From Olleya namhaensis (GTDB lineage Bacteria; Bacteroidota; Bacteroidia; Flavobacteriales; Flavobacteriaceae): 47,906 nucleotides of DNA. The notes under the pieces are model-generated. The model was not told the origin of the DNA. It did no database searches and worked only from the letters and a program-made list of their open reading frames with translations. The position numbers and the translations under genes are program-made. The stretch lies in contig NZ_FORM01000013.1 in the NCBI RefSeq assembly GCF_900114005.1, positions 1 through 47,906 of the forward strand, given 5' to 3'. The stretch's first letter is position 1, and every line of letters begins with the position of its first letter. Positions 1 to 11,100 of the stretch are shown here, in pieces.

Positions 1-2627
1 CTTGTACTTGGGACGTAACAGGAACAAAACCTGCGGAACCAACTACAGAATGTTATGAAACTGCAACATTCAACAACACAACGTGTACATGGGATGTTTC
101 TGGATCTAAACCTGCGGAACCAACAACACAATGTTACGAAACTGCGACATTCAACAACACGACTTGTACTTGGGATCTAACGGGAACACAACCTGTGGAA
201 CCAACTACGGAATGCTACGAAACTGCAACATTCAATAACACAACTTGTACTTGGGACGTAACAGGAACAAAACCTGCGGAACCAACTACGGAATGTTACG
301 AAACTGCAACATTCAATAACACAACGTGCACTTGGAACGTAACAGGAACACAACCTGCAGAACCAACAACAGAATGTTACGAAACTGCAACATTTAATAA
401 CACAACGTGTACTTGGAATGTAACGGGAATGCAACCTGCGGAACCAACAACAGAATGTTACGAAACTGCAACATTCAACAATACAACTTGTACTTGGGAT
501 GTAACGGGAACGCAACCTGCGGAACCAACAACAGAATGTTACGAAACTGCAACATTCAATAATACGACTTGTACTTGGGATGTTTCTGGGACAAAACCTA
601 CGCAACCTACAACAGAATGTTACGAATCTGCAACATTCAACAACGCAACTTGTACTTGGGATATAACAGGAACGCAACCTGCGGAACCAACAACAGAATG
701 TTACGAAACTGCAACATTCAATAACACAACGTGCACTTGGAACGTAACAGGAACACAACCTGCAGAACCAACAACAGAATGCTATGAAACTGCAACGTTT
801 AATAATACCACATGTACTTGGGAAGTTTCTGGAACACAACCAGCAGAACCAACTACGGAATGTTATGAAACTGCAACGTTTAATAACACGACTTGTACTT
901 GGGATGTAACGGGAACACAATCTACTGAACCAACTACGGAATGTTATGAGACTGCAACATTCAACAACACGACTTGTACTTGGGATGTTTCTGGAACAAA
1001 ACCTGCGGAACCAACAACAGAATGTTATGAAACTGCAACATTTAATAATACAACGTGTACTTGGGATGTAACGGGAACGCAACCTGCGGAACCAACAACA
1101 GAATGTTATGAAACTGCAACATTCAATTATACAACATGTACTTGGGATGTTTCTGGAACACAACCTGCGGAACCAACTACAGAATGTTTCGAAACTGCAA
1201 CATTCAACAACACGACTTGTACTTGGGATGTAACAGGAACACAACCTGCAGAACCAACTACGGAATGTTATGAAACTGCAACATTCAACAACACAACTTG
1301 TACTTGGGATGTTTCTGGAACAAAACCTGCAGAACCAACTACAGAATGTTATGAAACTGCAACATTCAACAACACAACTTGTACTTGGGATGTTTCTGGA
1401 TCTAAACCTGCGGAACCAACAACAGAATGTTATGAAACTGCAACATTTAATAATACCACATGTACTTGGGATGTAACGGGAACACAACCTGCAGAACCAA
1501 CTACGGAATGTTATGAAACTGCAACATTCAACAACACAACGTGTACTTGGGATGTTTCTGGAACAAAACCTGCCGAACCAACTACAGAATGTTATGAGAC
1601 TGCAACATTCAATAATACAACTTGTACTTGGGATGTAACAGGAACACAACCTACAGAACCAACAACAGAATGTTATGAGACTGCAACATTCAATAATACA
1701 ACATGTACTTGGGATGTAACAGGAACACAACCTGCAGAACCAACTATGGAATGTTACGAAACTGCAACGTTTAATAACACGACTTGTACTTGGGATGTAA
1801 CGGGAACACAATCTACTGAACCAACTACAGAATGTTATGAAACTGCAACGTTCAACAATACAACATGTTCTTGGGATGTTTCTGGAACACAACCTACTGA
1901 ACCAACAACGGAATGTTATGAGACTGCAACATTCAACAATACAACTTGCACTTGGGATATTTCTGGAACACAACCTGCAGAACCAACGACAGAGTGCTAT
2001 GAAACTGCAACATTTAACAATACAACTTGTACTTGGGATGTTTCTGGAACAAAACCTGCGGAACCAACAACAGAATGTTACGAAACTGCAACATTTAACA
2101 ATACAGCTTGTACTTGGGATGTTTCTGGAACAAAACCTGCGGAACCAACAACAGAATGTTACGAAACTGCAACATTCAACAACGCAACGTGTACTTGGGA
2201 CATAACTGGAACGCAACCTGCTGAACCAACAACAGAATGTTACGAAACTGCAACGTTCAACAACACGAATTGTACTTGGGATGTAACGGGAACACAACCA
2301 GCAGAACCAACTACGGAATGTTACGAAACTGCAACATTCAACAACACGACTTGTACTTGGGATGTAACAGGAACACAACCTGCAGAACCAACTACGGAAT
2401 GTTATGAAACTGCAACGTTTAATAATACCACATGTACTTGGGATGTAACGGGAACACAACCTGCAGAACCAACTACAGAATGTTATGAAACTGCAACCTT
2501 CAACAACACAACTTGTACTTGGGATGTAACTGGAACACAACCTGCAGAACCAGAAATAGAATGTAATGAGACAGCTATCTTTAATGAGATAACATGTGCT
2601 TGGGAAATATCAAATAATGGACCTAAA
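1..2627 (+). repeat. 81-bp in-frame tandem repeat array (~32 copies)
   Basis: The motif TGTTA(T/C)GAAACTGC recurs every 81 bp, for example TGT at 51, 132, 294 and 699. Each unit encodes 27 residues. Units differ mostly at synonymous sites (TAT/TAC, AAC/AAT, ACA/ACG). They fall into two main types by their end: (V/I)TGTQ or VSG(T/S)K. The array is cut by the left edge and ends in one degenerate copy before the acidic metal-binding-like domain. Confidence 0.95.
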
Positions 2628-3101
2628 AACATCTATTATGCTGACACAGACAACGATGGTTTCGGAGACTTTGACAATACAATTGAAGCATGTACTCTTC
2701 CTGATGGATACACTACAAATAATGAAGATTGTGACGATACTAACGATACCATTTTTCCCGGAGCTACCGAAATTGGAGGAAACGGAATAGATGAAAATTG
2801 TGACGGAATGGATGATCCTACTTTAGGAGTAAATGATTTTGAAATAGAAAACATAAACATTAGCCCTAACCCATTTAATTCTTATTTAAGCATAAAACTT
2901 CCTTTGGCCTTAAGAAATGAAATGATTACCACAAGAATTTATGATATAAATGGAAGAATAGTTCACAGAAATATATCAACACCAATTAACGGTAAAATCG
3001 TTCTAAATAATTTAGAAAGATTAGAACAAGCACCTTACTTTTTAAGAATTTCTAACTCCAAAAATGTAATAATCCACACTCACAAATTGATAAAATTCTA
3101 A
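1..3101 (+). CDS. Hyper-repetitive T9SS-secreted surface protein, 5'-truncated by the window edge
   Basis: The frame is open from the left edge (first full codon at 3), so the beginning of the gene, including any signal peptide, lies outside the window. The GTG at 195 is an ordinary Val codon inside a repeat, not a start. The visible part is about 32 complete copies of a 27-residue unit with two cysteines (around [10 protein letters not shown] and TCTWDV). The last copy (about 2547-2627) is diverged. Then follows an acidic segment (about 2628-2830) with [14 protein letters not shown] and GIDENCDG motifs, as in the MopE-like metal-binding repeats of Bacteroidota surface proteins. The last ~75 residues (ISPNPF, YDINGR) match a T9SS type A sorting domain, which directs export and cell-surface attachment. 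I infer a long disulphide-bonded stalk or adhesin; the ligand is unknown. A hairpin terminator follows the stop. Confidence 0.88.
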   Translation, partial: CTWDVTGTKPAEPTTECYETATFNNTTCTWDVSGSKPAEPTTQCYETATFNNTTCTWDLTGTQPVEPTTECYETATFNNTTCTWDVTGTKPAEPTTECYETATFNNTTCTWNVTGTQPAEPTTECYETATFNNTTCTWNVTGMQPAEPTTECYETATFNNTTCTWDVTGTQPAEPTTECYETATFNNTTCTWDVSGTKPTQPTTECYESATFNNATCTWDITGTQPAEPTTECYETATFNNTTCTWNVTGTQPAEPTTECYETATFNNTTCTWEVSGTQPAEPTTECYETATFNNTTCTWDVTGTQSTEPTTECYETATFNNTTCTWDVSGTKPAEPTTECYETATFNNTTCTWDVTGTQPAEPTTECYETATFNYTTCTWDVSGTQPAEPTTECFETATFNNTTCTWDVTGTQPAEPTTECYETATFNNTTCTWDVSGTKPAEPTTECYETATFNNTTCTWDVSGSKPAEPTTECYETATFNNTTCTWDVTGTQPAEPTTECYETATFNNTTCTWDVSGTKPAEPTTECYETATFNNTTCTWDVTGTQPTEPTTECYETATFNNTTCTWDVTGTQPAEPTMECYETATFNNTTCTWDVTGTQSTEPTTECYETATFNNTTCSWDVSGTQPTEPTTECYETATFNNTTCTWDISGTQPAEPTTECYETATFNNTTCTWDVSGTKPAEPTTECYETATFNNTACTWDVSGTKPAEPTTECYETATFNNATCTWDITGTQPAEPTTECYETATFNNTNCTWDVTGTQPAEPTTECYETATFNNTTCTWDVTGTQPAEPTTECYETATFNNTTCTWDVTGTQPAEPTTECYETATFNNTTCTWDVTGTQPAEPEIECNETAIFNEITCAWEISNNGPKNIYYADTDNDGFGDFDNTIEACTLPDGYTTNNEDCDDTNDTIFPGATEIGGNGIDENCDGMDDPTLGVNDFEIENINISPNPFNSYLSIKLPLALRNEMITTRIYDINGRIVHRNISTPINGKIVLNNLERLEQAPYFLRISNSKNVIIHTHKLIKF

Positions 3102-3115
3102 ACAAAAAAACTCCC

Positions 3116-3150
3116 AAAAAAGCTAAATATTGATTTATTTAGCTTTTTTT
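3116..3150 (+). terminator. Rho-independent terminator after the repeat protein
   Basis: The stem AAAAAGCTAAATA (3116-3129) pairs with TATTTAGCTTTTT (3136-3149), followed by a T run. It lies 14 bp after the stop codon at 3101. Confidence 0.8.
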
Positions 3151-3258
3151 ACGCATCAAATAGTCGTTCAAATACCATAAAATAGGTTGAAATGTAAAAA
3201 TAATTTTTGTTTTAAATATTTGAAAATCAACATATTAACAATTACATCTTACCGTTCA

Positions 3259-3300
3259 TCGAATAATATTGCGTTTCAAGGACAATTTGTTATATATTTG
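3259..3300 (+). promoter_or_regulatory. Bacteroidota-type promoter of the 1542-aa LamG protein
   Basis: TTG at 3269-3271 is followed after 21 bp by TATATTTG at 3293-3300, which fits the TTG/TAnnTTTG promoter form of Flavobacteria. The TTG is embedded in TCGAATAATATTG (3259-3271). The promoter of the next paralogue carries the same element (8108-8120). Confidence 0.6.
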
Positions 3301-3339
3301 AATTCTAATATTTAGTCCCTAACTAGAACTTAACCAATT

Positions 3340-6300
3340 ATGCGAATTTTCACCCTCAAAAATTATTTTATTACATTACTTACTTTAAGTTTATTTATTA
3401 CAGCCTCAATAGCTCAAACTACTTTAGGTTTTTACGATTTCGAATCTGGAAATCAAGGTTGGTCAGGAGGATCAACAGCTGTCAGAACCAACAACGCCAC
3501 TTACGCCTATAGCGCAAATAATAGTTTTTGGTTAAGAGATAACTCTGGAGATAATTCAGCTATGACCTCGCCATCATATAGTTTATTTCTTTATGATAAA
3601 ATCGATCTTAAGTTTTTCTTTACAGCATACAGCATGGAAACTGGAGAAGATTTTTTTGTTGAATACAATAGTGGTGGATTAGGTTCATCTTGGGAAACAG
3701 TAAAGCGATTTGTAAGCGGAAATGTATCTGATAAATCTGCTGACTTTCAACGCACTAATTCTGTTATTTATTATAGTAAAACAGTAACATTAATGGCTAC
3801 AGACTTTAGCTTCCCAATATTACCAACAGGACAATTTAGAATACGATGTGATGCTAGTGACACAAATGATTATGTAATGGTCGATGACATTTTAATAACT
3901 GGTACTACTTATAACACGCCAACTAATGGACCAGGCGGTGTAACTAATAATTTAGACTTATGGCTAAAAGCAGATCAACTTGATGGTACAACTTATGGTT
4001 CTGATGGCGCAAATGTTACCAAGTGGTCTGATAATGGAAAAGGAAATCATGCCGAAGTTGTTGTAACTGGTCAAGAACCAGTATACAGAAATAATAGTGG
4101 TAAAAACATGAACTTTAATCCTGTGATAGAGTTTGAAAACAATAACAACACCTCAGGCTCTGACATGACCTATTTAACTAATAGAGATGAGTTAAAAGGA
4201 ACAGGAGGTTTTAACACCAATGATTTGTTTGTTGTTTTAATGCCAGATCCTAGTATTACAAGCTCTATGGTACCATTAGATACTTTTACTAGCTCAGATC
4301 CTTTAACAGAAAGCTATACAGAAGACGTTACTGGATTTGGTTACGGATCTTATACTGCACGGTTAAATAATGAACGCCTAACGTATTGTATCGGAACAAC
4401 AAGTGAAACACCAACTAACCCTGCCGAAAATGGATATGCTAGATCAGACACTAATTCATCAACAGATTATAATCAAATTCAAATTGTAAATATTAGACAG
4501 AATGCTAGTGATACTGATATGGAATTATATTTTAATGCCAATCAAGTTGGGAACGAAACAAATGATATATCTCGATACGCTACAATAAATAATGGAAGAT
4601 ACTGGTTGGGTCGAAGTCAATATTGGAATGGTAGTTTTGATGGTCGTATTGCTGAGGTAATTACATATAACTCAAGAAAATCTGATAACAACCTATCACA
4701 AGAACGCAATAGAATACAGTCATATTTAGCAATAAAATATGGAATAACGTTAGGTATAAATGGTACTTCTCAAGATTATGTTGATAGTTCTGGAAACATA
4801 ATATGGGATCAATCTGAAAACTTAGGCTACAATTATGACATAACAGGAATAGGTAGAGATAATGACTCCGAGTTAAATCAAAAGCAATCTAGAAGTGTAA
4901 ATGACAATACTGATGGCGCCGGAAGAATCCAAGGTATTCTTACAATGGGACTAACTGATTTACATGATACAAATTCTACAAATATTAGCACCAACCCTAC
5001 TGCGTTTGGAGATAAAGAATTTTTAGTTTGGGGAAATAATAATGCTAGTTTAGACGCTGCACCAAATGTTATATCTGTAGACATGAGCTCAGGAATTTCA
5101 GGTTTATCTACTCCTGTTAGTTTTCTTGGTATGCAACGTACTTGGAAGGTTGTTGAGAATGGTGGAGACATTTCTGAAGTAAAAATTAGAATTCCTCAAA
5201 ATGCAATTAGAAATATTAGCCCTCCGGGTAATTATTATATGTTTATTTCAAACACACCTGTATTTGACCCTACTGCAGATTACAGAATCATGACCATTAA
5301 TGGTACTGATCTTGAAACAAGCTACGATTTTGATGGTACAAAATATATCACTTTTGGATACGCGCCTCAAGTAGAAGTCGTGCGCTCTGTATATTTTAAT
5401 GGTGCTACAGACTATATAGACATGGAAGACAATTTAGATTTAAACCCTTCAGGCTTTACGATATCTGCGTGGATAAAAAGAGACGCAGCTGACACTGGGA
5501 TTAAATCAATTGTTTCAAAACGAAACAATCCTTTTACAGAAGGTTATGACTTTCAAATTTTAAATGACAACAGAATTAGAATGTACTGGAAAAACGGAAG
5601 TAATCAGACATTAGCCAGTATTACTAAAATCCCTGATAACGAATGGCATCATGTTGCTGCAATTTACAATGGCACAAAAATCTATTTATACATTGACGGT
5701 GTTTTAGATAGGTCCGTAAACAGATCTGCACCTGTAAGCACAACTAATTCTTTTCATGTAGCTTCTGCTGCTAAAACAAGTACAACACAATTTTTTAGAG
5801 GAAATATTGATGAAGTCCGAGTTTGGAGTACCGCTTTAAGCGTAAACCAATTACGTTATATTATAAATCAAGAAATTAAACAAAACGCAGCCTTTGTTTC
5901 TGGTAAAGTATTACCAACAACAATTACAAATAATGAAACCGCAACGCTAGCTTGGAATACACTAGAAGGATACTATCCAATGTCCATCTACACATACACC
6001 AACACTAATGATGCATCAGGTAATAATAGACAAGGTGCTTTAAGAAATCTAAATACTGTAGATTTCCAAACTGCTCCACTACCCTATTCTTCTAAATCTA
6101 ACGGAACTTGGACTAGTCATAATACATGGACCAATGGGGACAAACAATACATTCCAGGCTCTGCATCAATTGTAGATTCAGATATAACTGTAGACTGGAA
6201 CATTGTACAAACAAGTCATAATATAACCATGGATAACGCCAGTTTACCTACTAACAATAATAGCAACAGACGTGTATTAGGTATGGATGTTCAAAGCAAT

Positions 6301-7968
6301 ACGCTAATGCTAGATGGTACTACAAGTCTAAGAACTGGAAATGGCTTAACTATAACACATTACTTAAAATTAGATGGTAAAATTGATTTACAAGGTGAAT
6401 CTCAATTAATTCAATCTTTAAATAGTGATCTTGATGTAACTAGTTCTGGAACGTTAGAACGAGACCAACAGGGTACAAAAGATTTGTTCACATACAATTA
6501 TTGGTCTTCTCCAGTAGGTGTTGGTAATACAAGTACAAATAATAATGCTTACACTTTACCACAAGTATTTAAAGATGGTACAGATCCTAACAATCCAATA
6601 GACATAAATTTTATAACTAGCAGTTATGATGGAACAACAGGAACTCCAATAGGAATTGCAGATTATTGGATTTGGAAATACTCTAATCAATCAGGCGCTT
6701 ATGCAGATTGGCAACATGTAAGAAGTACAGGTACTTTAATTTCTGGAGAAGGGTTTACCTTAAAAGGAGTTACAGACACAGGAGGAAACGTTTTATTAGA
6801 ACAAAACTATGTTTTTAACGGAAAACCAAACAACGGTAATATTACACTACCAATAACAGTAGGTAATGAATATTTAGTAGGTAACCCATACGCTTCGGCT
6901 TTAGATGCTAATCAATTTATAATGGATAATGCACCTACTATTGAAGGCGCAGGAAGCACTACTGGAACATTATATTTTTGGGAACATTGGGGAGGTGGTT
7001 CTCACAACCTTGCAAATTACCAAGGAGGTTATGCTACGTATAACTTATCAGGATCTACTCCTGCTGCCAGTTATGGAACTAATGACCCATTAGTTGGAAC
7101 AGGCGGAACACCGGTTAAACTACCTGGGCGTTACATCCCTGTTTCTCAAGGTTTTTTCGTTAAAAGTGAAAACACAGGAAGCATTAGGTTTAATAACGGT
7201 CAACGTGTATTTGAAAAAGAAGGAGCTTCCTCTGTATTTGTAAGAACCTCTGACACTAATGCAATTAGTGATGTTTATAATTCTGATGACCGCTTAAAAA
7301 TTAGATTAGGCTTTAACTCGGTTAACAATTTACACAGACAGTTATTAGTTACTGAAGATGCTAATGCTACTCCAGGTTACGATTGGGGTTATGACGGAGA
7401 AAACAACGAATCTCAAATGGATGATATTTATTGGATGATTGAAGACAACCAGTACATAATACAAGGTACAAATACCATTAACACCTCTACGATATTACCA
7501 TTAGGAGTACATACTAATACGGACGGAGAAAACACTTTTGTAATTGATGCTTTAGAAAACACACCGGAAAACATGGAAATTTACATCTATGATACAGTAA
7601 CCAACCTATATCATGATATTAAACAGGATACGTTCTCAATTTATCTTGCTGCAGGTGCTTATACAGATCGTTTTGAATTAAGATTTAGTCAATCTGAAGT
7701 GTTGTCTACAAATGAATTTGATATTGAAACAACAATACAATTTTATTATGCAAATAATTCCAATACTATTGTAGTTAACAACCCTAAGTTAGAAACTATC
7801 AAATCTGTGAGTTTATTTAATATAATTGGACAGGAAATTACTATTTTTAATGACTTGGAATCTATAGATTTAATCGAATTAAAAACAAATGTAATAAATA
7901 CAGGCACCTATATATTAAAAGTAAAAACTAACGATGGAACATTCTCTAAAAAGGTTTTAATCGAATAA
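3340..7968 (+). CDS. Large LamG-domain T9SS-secreted surface protein (paralogue 1)
   Basis: 1542 aa. Residues 1-26 form a signal peptide ending in SIAQ. Residues ~27-190 are a beta-rich domain resembling a carbohydrate-binding or MAM-like fold. From ~195 (NGPGGVTNNLDLWLKA) to ~510 is a flavobacterial surface-protein domain that I associate with DUF8202. Residues ~681-840 are a LamG/concanavalin A-like module (FTISAWIKR, EWHHVAAIYNG, YIDGVLD, GNIDEVRVW). A conserved region with YNYWSSPVG, DYWIWKY and GNPYASALDA motifs follows. The last ~75 residues (SLFNIIGQE, TGTYILKVKT, KKVLIE) are a T9SS type A sorting domain. It is probably exported through the Por apparatus and displayed as an adhesin or glycan binder; the ligand is unknown. 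The gene sits between its own promoter and terminator, and a paralogue lies directly downstream. Confidence 0.85.
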   Translation: MRIFTLKNYFITLLTLSLFITASIAQTTLGFYDFESGNQGWSGGSTAVRTNNATYAYSANNSFWLRDNSGDNSAMTSPSYSLFLYDKIDLKFFFTAYSMETGEDFFVEYNSGGLGSSWETVKRFVSGNVSDKSADFQRTNSVIYYSKTVTLMATDFSFPILPTGQFRIRCDASDTNDYVMVDDILITGTTYNTPTNGPGGVTNNLDLWLKADQLDGTTYGSDGANVTKWSDNGKGNHAEVVVTGQEPVYRNNSGKNMNFNPVIEFENNNNTSGSDMTYLTNRDELKGTGGFNTNDLFVVLMPDPSITSSMVPLDTFTSSDPLTESYTEDVTGFGYGSYTARLNNERLTYCIGTTSETPTNPAENGYARSDTNSSTDYNQIQIVNIRQNASDTDMELYFNANQVGNETNDISRYATINNGRYWLGRSQYWNGSFDGRIAEVITYNSRKSDNNLSQERNRIQSYLAIKYGITLGINGTSQDYVDSSGNIIWDQSENLGYNYDITGIGRDNDSELNQKQSRSVNDNTDGAGRIQGILTMGLTDLHDTNSTNISTNPTAFGDKEFLVWGNNNASLDAAPNVISVDMSSGISGLSTPVSFLGMQRTWKVVENGGDISEVKIRIPQNAIRNISPPGNYYMFISNTPVFDPTADYRIMTINGTDLETSYDFDGTKYITFGYAPQVEVVRSVYFNGATDYIDMEDNLDLNPSGFTISAWIKRDAADTGIKSIVSKRNNPFTEGYDFQILNDNRIRMYWKNGSNQTLASITKIPDNEWHHVAAIYNGTKIYLYIDGVLDRSVNRSAPVSTTNSFHVASAAKTSTTQFFRGNIDEVRVWSTALSVNQLRYIINQEIKQNAAFVSGKVLPTTITNNETATLAWNTLEGYYPMSIYTYTNTNDASGNNRQGALRNLNTVDFQTAPLPYSSKSNGTWTSHNTWTNGDKQYIPGSASIVDSDITVDWNIVQTSHNITMDNASLPTNNNSNRRVLGMDVQSNTLMLDGTTSLRTGNGLTITHYLKLDGKIDLQGESQLIQSLNSDLDVTSSGTLERDQQGTKDLFTYNYWSSPVGVGNTSTNNNAYTLPQVFKDGTDPNNPIDINFITSSYDGTTGTPIGIADYWIWKYSNQSGAYADWQHVRSTGTLISGEGFTLKGVTDTGGNVLLEQNYVFNGKPNNGNITLPITVGNEYLVGNPYASALDANQFIMDNAPTIEGAGSTTGTLYFWEHWGGGSHNLANYQGGYATYNLSGSTPAASYGTNDPLVGTGGTPVKLPGRYIPVSQGFFVKSENTGSIRFNNGQRVFEKEGASSVFVRTSDTNAISDVYNSDDRLKIRLGFNSVNNLHRQLLVTEDANATPGYDWGYDGENNESQMDDIYWMIEDNQYIIQGTNTINTSTILPLGVHTNTDGENTFVIDALENTPENMEIYIYDTVTNLYHDIKQDTFSIYLAAGAYTDRFELRFSQSEVLSTNEFDIETTIQFYYANNSNTIVVNNPKLETIKSVSLFNIIGQEITIFNDLESIDLIELKTNVINTGTYILKVKTNDGTFSKKVLIE

Positions 7969-7999
7969 TAAAAGGTTACCAAAATTATTTATATGAATA

Positions 8000-8028
8000 A
8001 AAACCCAAAACACTTGTTTTGGGTTTTT
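8000..8028 (+). terminator. Rho-independent terminator after LamG paralogue 1
   Basis: ACCCAAAAC (8003-8011), loop ACTT, GTTTTGGGT (8016-8024), then a T run, about 35 bp after the stop codon. Confidence 0.85.
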
Positions 8029-8107
8029 AATTTTAAACCATTTAACTGTATTAAAAAACACTTAAACGTATAAACAAATCACAAAGCAGCACTAAAGATG
8101 TATTTCG

Positions 8108-8148
8108 TCGAATAATTTTGTTATTCATCTAATTTATAGGTAGTTTTA
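8108..8148 (+). promoter_or_regulatory. Promoter of LamG paralogue 2
   Basis: TTG (8118-8120) is followed after 20 bp by TAGTTTTA (8141-8148), one mismatch from TAnnTTTG. The TTG lies inside TCGAATAATTTTG (8108-8120), which matches the element at 3259-3271 at 12 of 13 positions. Confidence 0.5.
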
Positions 8149-8193
8149 TCCCGATTTAAATATTAGTTCCCCAACTAAACTAAAATCCTACTT

Positions 8194-11100
8194 ATGAAAA
8201 ACTATACTCCTAAAGTATTACTAGCTAAAACATTATGTAAAAACATGATGTTTACTGTTTTGTTTTTAAGTTTCTCTTTAACCTATGCACAAACCTCAGC
8301 AGTTCAAGTAACAGTAAATTGGCCCGAATGGTCTTCAGAAAATAGGGTGCAAATATATAATCCTTCAGGTACATTATTAGCTACTATTGATGATGGTTAT
8401 ACTGGCGCTTCAAATTCGTCTTATTCAACAACCTTAGATTTAAGCTGCTTACCTGACGGAAACAATTATTATGCTACCATGTACGACACATATAATGATG
8501 GTTGGAATGGCGGCGCCTCCAATATTACCATAACCTCAAGCGGTACAACTGTATTAACAAATTCAGGTAACAGTGCAAACTCAGGCGGAACAACCTTATA
8601 TTTTAATGTTTCTGGAGGATGCAGCGCTACCTGTACTTCTGTTATTACAACTTTTCCATACACTGAAAGTTTTGAATCTGGTTTAGGAGATTGGTCTCAA
8701 GATACAGGAGACAATATGAATTGGACACGAGATGCTAATGGTACACCATCTAGTAACACCGGGCCTTCAACTGCTAATGATGGCAACTATTATTTATACA
8801 CAGAAGCAACTGATTATAATAACAGTACCACTAATTTAATAAGCCCATGTTTTGACTTATCCGGTGCCAGCAATCCGGTATTCTCATTTTACTATCACAT
8901 GTATGGTAGCGCTACTGGAAATCTAAATGTAGACTTAAGTACAAATAATGGCGCAACCTTTCCTAACAACATCTGGTCACAATCTGGTCAAGTGCAAACT
9001 AGCAATGGTGCGTCGTGGGCTTTGGTTACATTAGATTTAAGCGCATACGTTGGACAAAGTATTAACCTAAGATTTTCAGGAACAACAGGTAATGGTTTTA
9101 GAAGCGATATCGCTATTGACGATATTTCTCTTATTGCTACCACAACACCATTACCTGAAATAGATATTACAGGAAATAGCATTAGCATAATCAATGGAGA
9201 TACAACACCAAACACTTCAGACAACACCGATTTTGGATCTACAAATGTTACTACAGGAAACGCTACTAAAACATTCTTAATTAATAATGATGGAACACTT
9301 CCATTAAACTTAACAGGATTATCCCCATATGTAACAATAACAGGAGCAAACGCTTCAGACTTTACGTTAACAACAACTCCTACTTCAGTTATAGCTGCCG
9401 GAAACACGACTAGTTTTGACATTACTTTTGATCCTTCTGCTAACGGATTAAGATCTGCAATACTGACAATAGCAAATAACGATTCTAACGAAAATCCTTA
9501 TGTTTTTTACATCCAAGGGTACGGTACAACATCATCAGTAACCAATGGACCAGGAGGTATTACTGCTAACTTAGAAACATGGCTAAAAGCAAATGATGGT
9601 GCTGGTGTTAGCGATAACCAACCTATAACAACTTGGTATGATCAAGCAAATACAAATAACGCTACAGTAAATACCGCAGGACAAGAGCCAACATACAGAG
9701 ACCATCCTGATTACAACGTTAATTTTAATGCAGTCTTAGACTTTGATAGCTCTTATACACTAGCCCCAACAGATGATGATTACTCTTACGACAGCACAAA
9801 TGGAGATTTCTTAGAAGGAGGAACCGGTTTTTACACTCAAGATATGTTTGCTGTTATTTTACCCGACACTAATATAAATGCAACATTTGGTAATATGGAT
9901 GTATTTTGTGGAGACGAAGATATTAATACAAATACAGTAGACGTTACAGGGTTTGGATACGGGCGTTACTCTGCAAGATTTACTAATGAAGTCTTTGCGT
10001 ATTGCGTAGGACCAACAACTGCAACATCACCATACACTGGATACGGTGTCGCTGACAACAACACGTCTAACAACTATAATAATGTAGGAATATTAAACGC
10101 CAGAAACAATAGCGCTTTAACTAGACAAGAGTTGTTTTACAATGCTAATAATGTTGAAACCGTACAGAATGATATTTCAGATTTTTCAAATGTAAATAAT
10201 TCTCGTTATTGGATTGGAAGAAGTGAAGGTTATGAAGCAGCAACAAATGCTAGAATAGTAGAAATAATCTCATTTTCTTCTCGTAAAAACGATGCAAACC
10301 TATTAGACGAACGTAATAAAATACAATCTTATCTTGCTATTAAATACGGAGTAACATTAGGTGTTAACGGAACGTCACAAGATTACGTTGCCTCAAACGG
10401 ATCCGTAATTTGGGATACTTCTGCTAACTCAGGTTTTAATTATGATATTGCAGGAATTGGAAGAGATGACGATTCTGACTTAACCCAAAAACAATCTAAA
10501 AGTGTCAACAACTCAAGTATTGTTGCAATATCATTAACTAATACAGAAACAACAAACAACCTCAACACCAGTGCATTTAACACTAGTAATGAATTTTTAG
10601 TTTGGGGTAATGATGGACAAAACACAAGTACCTCAGGAAGCTCAATTACAGTTAGCTTAGGACCTGCAACTGTTACTACCATTACAGATGTAATGAACAG
10701 AAAATGGAAAATAGTTGAAACTGCTGGTGATGATATTGGAAAAGTTGAGGTATCAGTATTTGATACAGATCTTGCAGGTTTACCGCCTTTAACAGGAAAC
10801 GATGCCTACGTACTATTAGTTTCTGATGATGCTGGTTTTTCAACCAATCTGCAAACAGTATTTTTAGACTCCAATACTTTTAATGGTATCCCAACTAAAG
10901 AAGGTAGTTATGATTTTGATGGAACAAAATATTTCACTTTTGGAGTAGCACATGAAGAAATAAAATCAAGACATTTAGGCTTTGACGGTGTAGATAATTT
11001 TACACTAGTTGGAGACAAAATAGATTTAGCTGGAGATTTTACTGCTTCCGCGTGGGTAAAAACAAATGGTTCAAACGCCCTAGCTTCAGACAAAACTATA

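Noticed and set aside
195-197. GTG at 195 as the start of the repeat protein
   Set aside because: The frame stays open upstream to the window edge with two more full repeats, so it is an internal codon.
1270-2205. Plus-strand frames at 1270-1476 and 1837-2205
   Set aside because: These are alternative-frame shadows of the repeats, with no features of their own.
177-2540. 787-codon antisense open frame across the repeat array
   Set aside because: It exists only because each 81-bp unit lacks stops in that frame. Its composition (C, R, S, F rich) is not protein-like, and the real sense frame is a recognised T9SS protein.
36-2627. Could the regular repeats be a CRISPR array?
   Set aside because: The 81-bp period has no unique spacers between repeats. 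The whole unit repeats in frame as protein.
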